A stretch of 64,000 nucleotides of DNA, taken from the NCBI GenBank assembly GCA_028095005.1, contig CM051460.1, positions 20,011,501-20,075,500 on the forward strand, given 5' to 3'. This DNA comes from Rhynchospora pubera. Its lineage: Eukaryota; Streptophyta; Magnoliopsida; Poales; Cyperaceae. A program made the translations under genes and the position numbers. The notes under the pieces are model-generated. The model was not told the origin of the DNA and did no database searches. It worked only from the letters and a program-made list of their open reading frames with translations. Of this stretch, positions 10,901-17,606 are shown piece after piece. How positions within the stretch are numbered: position 1 is the first letter of the stretch; every line of letters starts with the position of its first letter.

Positions 10901-11800
10901 GATTCTGCGGCTTTTCCTACCGTGGTTGATGGTTTGACCCGTTTCTAGTCGTTCCCCAGTGTGGGCGACCAGACTGCGAGTCATTACTGCTTCAATCTCA
11001 GGGTCTTGGGGTTCGGTTTCCTCATCCCCTGCTGTGTAGGAATAGTGGGGTTCATCGTTATCGGGGTCTCCATCAATGCCTATAGCATTAACAGTGAAGA
11101 AGTCCTCGGTTTCGGTTGTACAGGGTTTCGGTTGGCTTGGGTTATCTGGGTAAGTCAACCTTTCATGGACAGAGACACGTCGATCCTGATGAGAACCTCC
11201 GCTCTGTGGTGGTCTGGTTGAGGCTTGCCCCCTGCGTGGAAAGGTGAGCCTCTGGTGTACAGGAACACGGTATTCCTGTTTCGAGCCATGGGGTGGTGGT
11301 AGGTTGTGACCCTTCTTCTTGCCCTGGTGGCTCCTGATGTGATGATAGATCTTCTGGATCTTTTCCGGAAGGGTGATCCTCCGACTTGATCCATCGGTCG
11401 GTATTGTGATGGACTTGAAGCGGGTGGGGATGTCCCTCCAGGCCAGAAGGCGTGTTTTCTGGGACTTCCATTTTGTAGCTCGGAGCGGGGAAAAGGAGTT
11501 CTGAATTGGTAAGTCAGTCTCCACATCCAGCTCATTCTGGCAGGCTTGTAGTGCTTCCATCTCCGAAACCTTGACCCTTCTGGTGGGTCTTGGTTTAGAG
11601 GATGTGGGTGTCTGGGCAATCGTGACAGCTATAGCGTCTGACTGCTCCTTGCGGTGGCCGAACTGCTTCCCTGTCTGAGCGGTCATCAGGTGGCCGTTCT
11701 TGTCCAGTCGAATCAGTGGCACGGCAATCGGAATGGATCCAATCACAGTCATGCCAGGGCCAGTCTTCATGTTTCCTGTGCTGAAGTTGTCACATGCCAT
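1937..11800 (-). CDS. Giant gag-protease-reverse transcriptase polyprotein (3287 codons to a premature stop)
   Basis: Approximate domain order. Residues 1-330: basic, disordered leader containing a short duplication (R-V-P/S-V-H-Q/E-R-L-T). 340-370: coiled coil (EEKLEQMAQQIEIFRKENAK). 480-630: retrotransposon gag domain (AFEWYASLPEDSINSWEEM). About 757-770: zinc-knuckle-like CLYHRVLGHTLEEC. 775-2300: long acidic, Ser/Glu/Pro-rich spacer with three repeats, a basic cluster and a Cys cluster. About 2315: a second knuckle-like motif, CLYHQEQGHSTSEC. About 2580: aspartic protease ILVDPGSSVNIL, with Asp-Pro-Gly where Asp-Thr/Ser-Gly is usual. 3080-3240: reverse transcriptase with FMDGYSGYNQI and YVDD. 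Typical plant gypsy polyproteins are about 1500 residues, so this one is unusually long. The start is the first ATG of the open frame. The frame ends at TAA 1937-1939 just after the RT core; the same frame then continues open, so this is a nonsense codon and not a frameshift. Confidence 0.9.
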   Translation of the reverse strand: MACDNFSTGNMKTGPGMTVIGSIPIAVPLIRLDKNGHLMTAQTGKQFGHRKEQSDAIAVTIAQTPTSSKPRPTRRVKVSEMEALQACQNELDVETDLPIQNSFSPLRATKWKSQKTRLLAWRDIPTRFKSITIPTDGSSRRITLPEKIQKIYHHIRSHQGKKKGHNLPPPHGSKQEYRVPVHQRLTFPRRGQASTRPPQSGGSHQDRRVSVHERLTYPDNPSQPKPCTTETEDFFTVNAIGIDGDPDNDEPHYSYTAGDEETEPQDPEIEAVMTRSLVAHTGERLETGQTINHGRKSRRIKSNPSTKGEIPVPVTDPLKNEEELQQEPITPTDGSASDEEHDTSARLEEKLEQMAQQIEIFRKENAKLKERLRKEPCDDSTRFNSGNGGRNQDKGSKRSPTVRMGKKVITIEDEGEEEMDTPLYPPKTSTTIKRSAQSLATSPSGITSDDVQDLIVKKMRELGVEIPARPKKRIGRPYPRHFDDEPFPKRYTLPRFRMFEGTGNKVTPEQHLAHFVTACGDTASNPAWLLRQFPQSLVGVAFEWYASLPEDSINSWEEMEEAFCSKFMVLAQDVTSIDMANLKPETDETIMEYITRWRNMSIRCQPPMTEAEQIKTVLNNLPGWIRPYLVSTKIIGFRTLVTVVSKYEALRQEGLIPATPPYPKKEKGKDKDKKSRPRKSDKSVAATSHDTSLEETKPNYRREPDQQRPRRPTLSERRKQPYSFKKEYVGDLFKIALEKGISLPTCRRPDEENKKDDPNYCLYHRVLGHTLEECYVFKDWIERQAQEGKIIIPREARQTPKPHFQVNMVSTMEEGEGKSSQPWTLCLSQKSKKMLRKMHDELLHGNRSKAPVKDAPPPRTIISRPKETKKKKPVTLARAKKMAGIKEPAKRTEEEFVQSKPTPVTLVDFFPQQFLTSSVKRKSGESSRRPPQNEPEHCNGITMGDFRDERTTTPSIRKMTRTARISVGARTLREEAELMQSVNPARTKPSTQQCLSPVTEPSRTYHQGITQGTPNLQENFEHCYSLSLTDPDEEGPLENNLEEIQSDGENLSDEEVTLADYLDFYPEMREVFRLVMNEIRTSQGMEPIEPANSEESEDEIEFSFHQLNLGTEEGTVNLGWGTSGIVAQGWGDSEDETELHTETLQNAAVSEPSHIEDSHNPSDPGGKSGSISLPERPDQAKPPIQFQIEPGPQLVARGVHAIEGTFPASLSDSRLRITVFAEPREEEVELNPEMLKEVLHLVHVQIGEKMHGQGEIVNGYLSTVRENPNKSETDPLTFQIRNEGYHDRELGKRPCYPGEEEGPSFSKDFDNEGVNFTIPERPEPNEGPPIMGERQDMEYEIVPGPLSTPLGIQDIEIALPTDLRDSKLTVNITTDRGERLSEIEPRVLDEILQIAYEKMVEAAVNRGELQPQDSSDNGETTVDISDQNGQCMYGQYSHPTQAEQHSDEETSSLESCHNIGIHVPSPCESSGDEVDPNLLENEESEEDSASNSSSSQIEKRLVRIEIAPTSEMEAQGIWGIEIVPIQRIYPRFRVILLIEGRPYPEPRIVQEARQLAQDKLDEIKHAITESRPISEIEGTHVVFRYANPDDDSGDEYRNLTPIPPNPEESHECRFVEMEEEEGESLNRPEDPLEQTGSSPSTPGEGLTQMVPDESGYQEARVIHVPLTEHIFLCTFIPFEKRKLPIKKRKRPDPTTPFPWMDGWRDSETIHEVIARHEARMSDAELLEHFQLPLDTKITVEKRKKPSKIGMTPCLCHRCPKWGVLYDCEMRLEMSFETLRDHMEAEPSNTNPPTETLTTQEPYMTEPDRGKAPEEPNPVNEAEPIPDPADIPIEHWYTTIWEQGESSQAAQGNEDQEYFQEMLAIIQEVCDMPTPEAEGSQPKENTTTLEAPNPRAEARPIQNAEMDEDYDSPLTANPETYPDWPRPHGEETCHAIDSFGTDSDSDSDGAAPRLCVELLAETSIRKKDKGIIIKEQSSHSPDHKGKRLVEDQGAMLRRMEEKMSIYCDLLAVVHQQNLTILATLESLCDLAITDKRSSEEVIQAVMANLRSANTEESIQPVITERTNEPGDEHNLQPEGNREIEDSPDEENLPASRETPLASHGPSENMPSQEENRPIGSSFQEEGQTSQVPENREWGQDRANSDDEALKFPIESSIKKSSPERITEQTNQEPEQTNRPTSQLRPIRTRRTTARRRNRAQEIIDALAEQVEVVPHARSQARHQPTTTVRSSSHRRNRRRDRLQIDREHSTALETHLNRRAFLAQIRANLALRPPTTPVERYERQLYVSRRRIRGSSPCLPSIPCMRSARRQNRTGFCLYHQEQGHSTSECPAFQRWLTNEQRLRRARTQRASRTRDTRPHNTPMRQTTWEELLDLSDDEFVNIVTCEYDPEESWSSTNGYDSASSVTDNEHHNRPDEDPIVISPRRPIFEGDSCSLGILFDAEKEDNECNVNLRSGTYIPERQPPKERGKVSQPAKGTPERIELANGYNILSHLRKIPASLSVFDALMMSEELRKTLIHVLQNPEGFQSCLANGESDEVAYTDPTELITFTEEDLLIGTAVHNRPLYISGITRGKTIKRILVDPGSSVNILPLKTLQCLNPDIRHLSKETPSIRGFDQHPQKSLGAITLPLQVADLKTNVKFYIIDENTSFRALLGRPWLHENHLVPSTLHQCMKYVENGQQKTIKGDKYPFSVYEVHLSDAKYFMPQTCEENTTSIPRRQKFEPSETSGETQPFPSKDVKTIRVRFVVKKPTDSPLQDKGVRWGPMNGATDKNPPSQNQNSRGLTDGNSIIKGCHMDLTPRELNQVNQLEIFLVPAKIEYVKGRKTKQEPILFYTNGGTQKDSTSDERPKKWLKQENSQPVPIQIPGNYNRELTPLFQKFQHSDQTRSDLFQKLWGASSSPIKRFDGTERRVKGVGYHRKRRRIHMRKPYERFWKVNNPTYLRVKDKKTEELSFTCYATDEAGDKMEEQFILAAKSAPKELEEGGQNTVDELEEMNLGTSEDPRPTFVNATLSAERKEELRVLLTEYIDCFAWTYSEMPGLDPAVAVHKLKIDPNFKPIKQAPRRMRIELEEKVTAEVKRLIEAGFIREEETPDWIANIVPVKKKNGQIRVCVDFRDLNKACPKDDFPLPVTEIITDHTSTYEVFSFMDGYSGYNQIRMDEEDQKHTAFRTPIGIYCYKVMPFGLKNAGATYQRAMTKIFDDLIHKVVECYVDDLVVKARSLDEHLQHLRLVFDRLRAQALKLNPLKCAFMVTSGKFLGFVVRHRGIEIDPAKIKAIQELQPPRNLK
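7075..8250 (-). repeat. Three diverged ~70-75-residue repeats inside the gypsy polyprotein spacer
   Basis: Approximate copies: A at 8025-8247, B at 7570-7790, C at 7075-7300, spaced about 460-490 bp (roughly 155-165 residues). Shared pattern: I-x-P-G-P/S, 5-6 residues, G-I/V-x-x-I-E, about 7 residues, L/F-x-D/P-S/R-x-L/F-x-V/I, about 10 residues, E/P-x-P-x-hydrophobic-x-x-E, then a helical stretch (LKEVLHLVHVQIGEK in A, LDEILQIAYEKMVEA in B, VQEARQLAQDKLDEI in C). A fourth partial relative, containing FYPEMREVFRLVMNEI, lies near 8580-8620. The copies are separated by acidic low-complexity sequence. I do not recognise the fold and assign no function. Confidence 0.7.
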
Positions 11801-12870
11801 CTCCCTACAATGTAAGAGGTGCTCAACTCATTCATCAGTGCATGGAAAAAAAAGTGCTATTCCCTAGTGTTAATACATTATATCCATTGATATTCCTTTA
11901 GACTGAGTTTCCTAGATGAGAGGTGAAAACCGTCCCACCGGGCGTGCCAGGACATGTCTCGCACCTTTCGGCGCCCTCCCTGTTGTTGAGTGACGGTGCC
12001 CGTTTATGGCGGACTGAGGGCGGAAAAAGCATACGGATCAGATACCTCTCGCGGGCCTCAAGGTCACGATACGGCTGTCTCCTTTACGGGTGAGACAACT
12101 GTACGGCCTTAATGCTTCCCACGAGAGTTTATTATTTAGGGGGTTCGTCAGTTATTCCAGTAGGCGCAAGCCCCTACTGTTAATTACCTCTGACATGGTC
12201 GAGAGAACCTCTAGATCTGGAAACTCAAAGGGATATCGGTGGATTCTATGTCTTTAAACAGCTAGGGAATTGTCTAACACAATTAGCGTTTACGGGGGGC
12301 TAGAGACTTGTTTCTATTTTTGGTGTTTTGAGGTTTTTTAGTTTTTTTGTTGTTTTGGGGTTATTCTTCTTTTCTTTTTAGTTTTTAGGGTTATTCCTCT
12401 TTTTTGTTGTTTTCTGACATATCAATGGATTTGATCGCAGGACAGTTGGTTCCATGCTCTTGGTTTTGGAGTTGCCTTGGTAGATGTTGGATTGTTGCCT
12501 TCGCAGAGGTTTCGGCTTGATGCCCTTCAATTGATGTCGGCCTGGTGTTCTCCGTTTGGCTTGGACCCTTGATTGCTGGAAGTTATCTCGATTTCGGGTT
12601 CTGACATGAGGAATTCGAATTCTTGCCACTTTAGTTGATAATATGAGGAATTTGGGATTCGAGGACATGAGGAACCTGAGTTAGGCTCCTGTTTGGATTC
12701 TGATGACTTGGAGAGATTCGCAAAGACCCTATTCAGGTCTGAGCTTCAGGGAAAAAGTTCAATGTGGTCGGTTTTAAGGCTCGTTTTTGGGAATTTTTGG
12801 GTTGGTCGTTTTCCTGAGAACGGGTGAATGACTCGATACCAGTCGGCGACGGTAATATCGGCCATTCTAT

Positions 12871-13313
12871 CTGTTATCATCATGTCCCTGATTATTGTTC
12901 CTGATAACAGTCTAACGCCTGACTGTAGAGGGCGTTATTGGGGTGCGCGGGTGACGCTTGAGACAGAACCACTCTGGCAGTCTCGCACATCGAAGTTATA
13001 CTCATCCGTTGGCATAGAGTATGTGGCAGACATCTTAATCACCTGATCAAGATATCATGGTCTGACTCCCACTGAGAGTTGATGTGCCTCGACCTCGTCG
13101 GTAAGCACTTCGGTAGCCAACCGAAAATTTGGGGTGGATGCCAGTATGATGCAAAGTTAGCCGCCCGTCAGAGATACGAGCGTGATGCTTGGAGTTGAGG
13201 TGGAGAGAAATGCAGTATGCACCTGGTTGCCAGCCAAGTGGGTCTAGTTAGAGGGTGGATGACTCGGTGATCAATCGAATCATTGGAAAGTCCATCTGAT
13301 TGCCAGTCAGATG
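12871..13313. repeat. Cluster of perfect or near-perfect stem-loops in the gypsy leader
   Basis: Seen directly: CTGTTATC (12871-12878) pairs with GATAACAG (12903-12910); TAACGCC (12913-12919) pairs with GGCGTTA (12931-12937); TTCGGT (13109-13114) pairs with ACCGAA (13120-13125) around AGCCA; CACCTGG (13220-13226) pairs with CCAAGTG (13234-13240, one mismatch that is a G-U pair in the minus-strand RNA) around TTGCCAG; CATCTGA (13293-13299) pairs perfectly with TCAGATG (13307-13313) around the same TTGCCAG. The last two share their loop but have different stems. Confidence 0.7.
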
Positions 13314-14349
13314 TTGGTAACTTGGTTCCTGGTTTCTTGCTAGGATGTCAAGTTGGTTGGAAACATCGGGCCTTGGCGTATTGATGTTCTGAGGATTCAG
13401 CATGTGCCTTGGGTTGTTCTATACTGAGTCCCGGTTAAGCGCGAGGGGCGGTTCCCCAGATCAAATTCTTCGTTGATCTGACCAGCCTTAAGAGCATTAT
13501 GATTTGGGTGTTGACTGTTCAAATCGTCTCCTACCGACAACTTGGTGGTCGCAGATTTCCCAAGCTTCTTTCATGAGGGCGATATGAAGTTCATATTTAG
13601 AAGGGGGATTCAAGTAGTCATCCGGAACTGGATTATATGTTTGGCCGGACGCCAGAATCGGGAGGGGGCCAGTGACTTGTTCAAATTGTCTCCTGAGATT
13701 GGTTCATGGGTCATGACGAATCCGAATTATCTCATGAGGTCAGTTTGAGGCTTGTCTCTGAAGAGGGGACTCGTGTAGCTACTCAAGATTGGTTGATATG
13801 TTTGTTTGGGCGCCAGAGTCTTGAAAGGTAGTCTACCAGGTTATGGTTCTGAAAGACGAAGACTGGTGTGTTGGAGTTTTTAAGAAGAACTCCTGAGTTA
13901 TTCCCTTGGGATATCCCTGTTGCGGATCTATTCAATTAAAGTTTTTGAATATCAGGGGTTGTTGAGTGGATCTTGTCCCTATCACAAAACTATCCGAGTC
14001 TTGCTGCTTAAATAGCCAGGGTTTTTGGTATCTGAAATGGTTCCTCAAGTCATCCCAGACGGCCGGTTTAATGCTCTTTTTAGTCGGGTGGTTATCCAAA
14101 TCAAATCCACTGACAATTCGGGTAACCGGGGTCGAAAGGTTTTGGCTTAGATGCTCAGAACTTAACTTCGCATCGCTGCTAATTTCATCTTCCCAAATGA
14201 AATGTTGGCCTTAGCTTTCTTGTTGTTTGCTCTCAGATTGAGGTCACTTGACCGCATTGGCGAAATACGATCAGTATATGTGTGTAGTCTCAATTCGACC
14301 TTTTCGTTTACGACCTAAGATTGTTTGTTTTGTTAGGTTTCCGCTAGAT

Positions 14350-14665
14350 TGTGTAAGACTGTTCCTCGGTTGTTTGATTCCAATCTTGTCAGGACTTGGT
14401 TTCTCCGGGGTTCAGTGCTGTTTTGGTTTTGGTTTTGGGTTTTTGTTTTGGTGAGCCTTGGTTGGTCTGTTCCTCGGGTAATAGGGTGCCAGTCTTGTCA
14501 GGATCTGGGTTACTCGTGGTACAAGACTACTCATTGTTGTTCTGGGTATTCCAGTGTTGAGGTTTTGGTTGATTGGTGCACCTTGTTAAGTTGGTCTGTT
14601 CCTCGGCTGATAGGTTCCGTCCTCGTCAGGCTCTGGATCTACCGGGGTACAGGATTGTTTCTGGT
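14350..14665. repeat. Degenerate ~120-bp tandem repeat, three copies
   Basis: Copies start near 14352, 14467 and 14599. Each begins with TGTTCCTCGG, continues with a GATT/ATAGG-type segment, then TTGTCAGG or CTCGTCAGG, then a CTGGxxTCTxCxGGGG-type segment ending near a GTxCAGGxxTG motif. The copies are clearly diverged and lie in the non-coding leader of the gypsy element. No function is visible. Confidence 0.6.
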
Positions 14666-15039
14666 GGAATTGGGTTATTCCTACCTTCTGAAAAGGGATT
14701 TTGAGTCCCTAATCGGGTTCTCAACATTGAACTTAATTCTTTTGGGGTTTTGATGGTCGTCAGAATTGGTCATGGAGTTTCAGAGTTTTGCCCGATTTAG
14801 TCCTGCTCAGACAATTCCGGGTTTCGCCCCGCTGGGTCTCTTTAGGGATTGGTTTATTGGCTTTACTGGGTTTTGGGTTTTGGTTTGGCATTAGAGTATT
14901 GTCCATCCCTTTATCGGTTTGATCTGAAAGGTTTAGGGTATGTGGGTTTTAGGTTTTGGCAGTGGCCTCGGTGTAGCTGTGGTACAAAGTATGTCATCTG
15001 TCGGGTTTCGGCAAAATCATTGATACCGTTGAGTTCCTC

Positions 15040-15500
15040 ATATTTTTCTGGGTTTACAGGAATTTTCCATGTAGTTTTCTGAGTTTCCTGTGACTTTTGA
15101 TGGATTTTCAAAGTTTCTCCTGAGGTGGCAAGTAGTGGTTGACCATTTAGAAGGTTAAGAATGGTTTGGTCCTGATTTCGGTCATGATTTCAGCAGAACT
15201 AAATTTCTTGTAGTTTTCTGAGTTTATTGGAATTTTCCTCGTGTTTTTCTGGGTTTTCTAGGATTTTCGGTGGGTTTTGGAAGTTTTCTGGGTTTCAGAA
15301 TAATCTTGGAAATGACGTGGCAATCCCTGATTGGTTAGATTTTGAATTTTCCTTTATAATTGTTCTGAACTGGTTTCGGCGTGATTTAGATCAGGGTTAT
15401 GGTACGGTTAAATTCCTCGTAATTTTCTGAATCCGTAGGAATTGGATTTGCATTTTTCTGAGTTATGGTTGATTTTCTATGGATTTTCAAAGGTTTCCAG
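15040..15500. repeat. Degenerate ~180-bp tandem repeat, about three copies
   Basis: Copies start near 15041, 15205 and 15412. Shared blocks are TTCCTCxTA, TTTTCTGAGTTT, AGGAATTTTCC and GATTTTCxAAGGTTT. The plus strand is T-rich, so the minus-strand transcript would be A-rich. The position is inside the gypsy leader/LTR. Confidence 0.55.
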
Positions 15501-16935
15501 CAATATGATTGGTCCAGCTCATCAGATTTAGACACGTGGCAGAAGCATATTGGGCCAGGTCATCGAAAAGGGAAGGGGGTCAGCGCCATGTTGAACGCAT
15601 CAGAAAAGGGGGCAGATGTCAAATTGTGATTGGTCCTTGTTGCCTGTCAGTGACTCGCTATATGTGAATGCTACGGAAGATCATAAAAAAATGAGACGGG
15701 TTTCATTAAAATGGCATTGTCGATTCTGTGGGTCAGGCCCCCCGTGCACCAATGTTATTTCATCTCTGTGGGACCCATTGTCACTGCATGGCTCTCCACG
15801 CACCGAGCTCATACAAAATCGGGATATAACACTCATCTCCTCTCCTTCTTCTTTTCCGTTTTTATTTGATCCGCCACATCTTGTCTCGCCATGACCATGC
15901 AATTGAAGTAACACAGCGGTGGACAACCGACAGACAGAGGTCTCCTGACGTCGTGAAGGAATCCTGATGGTGTGGGACCCGATTTTCGAGCACATAGACC
16001 CTCCATTCGTCACACTTGGATTCTCCCCTGCGACTAGGGTTTAAATGGGGTTCAACGGTAATTAGGCCTCTCTAGTGGTGCTGGCTCAAAATTGAATGGT
16101 CAGGGATTACTCCGACACATGGGTAAGGCTGGGTATGTGGTCAATTTGACGAATACACACTGTCGGCATAGTGTTTTATCTTGGCAGGGCCTGAATGAGG
16201 TGGGTTCAATAATTATGTCTTCCTGAAGATGACATGGATTTGATTAAGCCTTTGAGGGCATGTTGGGGCATGTATGAGACTAGATAAGATGTCAATTTCA
16301 TGATTGAAGCACGTTGGTATTGGGTTTCACCAAAGCATGGTCCTAGAGACGGCCAGATTGGTTCAGGGCTATGGCTGTAAGCATCAAGATCATTTGACAG
16401 CCATTTGTTGCTAGGCATAATTGTAATTACAGAAGCTGGGTCTAGGCAACAAATAGGTATGATGGAGGTTGTTTTATTGAGGGGTTTGGGATTGGCAAAG
16501 ATTGGACAGTATGATGGTGTATAAGGCTTGGTTTTGACAAAGCAAGAGAGGGGTTTTGGTAATGGCTTTAGTGATGAGGCAATGAGGCTAACAAGTTGAT
16601 GTCACTTTAGGGATTAGGGGTTGACAAGAATTGGACAGCATGATGACTTGTGTGGATTGGTTTTGACAATACAAGAGAGGAGTTTTTAGAGGCTTCATGG
16701 TTATGTAGAGATGTAGGATTGGGAGGGTAATTGGGGTGTTTTAATAGCTATTGTGGGAGGTTGATTCAGGCAACATTTGGGCATGGTGAGGGTTTGTTTT
16801 TGAGTGGTTAGGAGTTGGCACAAATCTGGCAGCATGTCATCTAGATAGGCAAGCTTTGGCAAGGCAAAGGAGGGGTCTAGCAATGGTTTGAATGGTGAGG
16901 TAATGAGGCTAATAAGGGTTGATGAGGGGACACTA

Positions 16936-17134
16936 TTTGAGTGCTTATTCTCACTCAAAAAGGTCTTCATTCCAGGGAGCTTATTCTCTCCCTGGAAGGT
17001 CTTCACAAGGCATGTCTCAGAGAGCTTATTCTCTCTCTGAGATGTCTTCAAGAAGTGTGCCTCAGAGAGCTTATTCTCTCTCTGAGGTGGCTTCAAATGA
17101 GCTTCTATCCAGAGAGCTTATTCTCTCTCTGGAT
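16936..17134. repeat. Array of five stem-loops with an invariant 8-nt loop and covarying stems
   Basis: Five perfect inverted repeats share the plus-strand loop CTTATTCT (AGAATAAG in the gypsy RNA). Stems: TTTGAGTG at 16936-16943 with 16952-16959; TTCCAGGGAG at 16970-16979 with 16988-16997; TCTCAGAGAG at 17015-17024 with 17033-17042; CCTCAGAGAG at 17060-17069 with 17078-17087; ATCCAGAGAG at 17107-17116 with 17125-17134. Loop-to-loop spacing is 36, 45, 45 and 47 bp, and the spacers share CTTCA. Stem sequences differ between units but both arms always change together. The array lies about 460-660 nt downstream of the minus-strand TATA box, so it should be transcribed in the element's 5' leader. 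Confidence 0.9.
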
Positions 17135-17597
17135 GAGGTACCTGATGTCCTTTGCAACATCCATTGATATATTGTTGTTTTTTTTTACTTAATTATCATT
17201 CTTACCTACTTGTCATATAGAAGAAGAAAGAAAAGAAAAAAAAAAGAAAAGAAAGAAAACACAAAGCAAGAACTTGAGGTAGAACAGAAGAGAGGCAAAG
17301 GTAAAGTGCATAAACTATATAAATTTTTTTATAAGCACACTTCTAGTGCCCTGAACTCTATCAACAAAGAGTCCAAGACACTTCCAACACTTACATTTTG
17401 TCTCCTTGTTACAGCAGATACAAATCCTCTTCTCTCTTTTTTTCTAGCTAACCTAACAGATTAACAAAGCCCTTTTTTTGTTTTCTCAGCGCATGAACAG
17501 TGCACACTGAAGGAGATGGAGCAAAGAAATATTGTATATTGTGATGATAGATGATCTCTCAGGGGGGCCTCTCTCTTTGTATGGGGGGTACGGGGTC

Positions 17598-17606
17598 TTA
17601 TTTATA
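17598..17606 (-). promoter_or_regulatory. TATA box of the gypsy LTR promoter
   Basis: The minus strand reads TATAAATAA, followed downstream by GACCCC. Its orientation matches the gag-pol frame. A start site about 25-32 nt downstream (near 17570) is expected. It is the best TATA match in the region to the right of gag. Confidence 0.6.

Larger units (their letters stand above)
11801..17597 (-). other. Gypsy 5' leader / LTR-internal region, no coding potential seen
   Basis: This region lies between the gag start and the minus-strand TATA box at 17598-17606. It has no long ORF on either strand. It holds perfect stem-loops at 12871-13313, two sets of degenerate tandem repeats at 14350-14660 and 15040-15500, five stem-loops at 16936-17134, and a purine-rich plus-strand tract at 17217-17280. 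Part of it must be the R-U5 of the LTR and part untranslated leader. I could not find a convincing tRNA primer-binding site, so the LTR edge inside this interval is unresolved. A transcribed leader of several kilobases would be consistent with Tat/Ogre-type elements. Confidence 0.5.

Noticed and set aside
15740..15756. Primer-binding site of the gypsy element (TGGTGCAC next to a possible LTR end)
   Set aside because: Only about 8 bases agree with a plant tRNA-Gly 3' end and the match then stops; not enough to fix the LTR boundary.
16936..17134. CRISPR-like array
   Set aside because: The repeats are hairpins with variable stems and no unique spacers of fixed length, within a plant retrotransposon leader.
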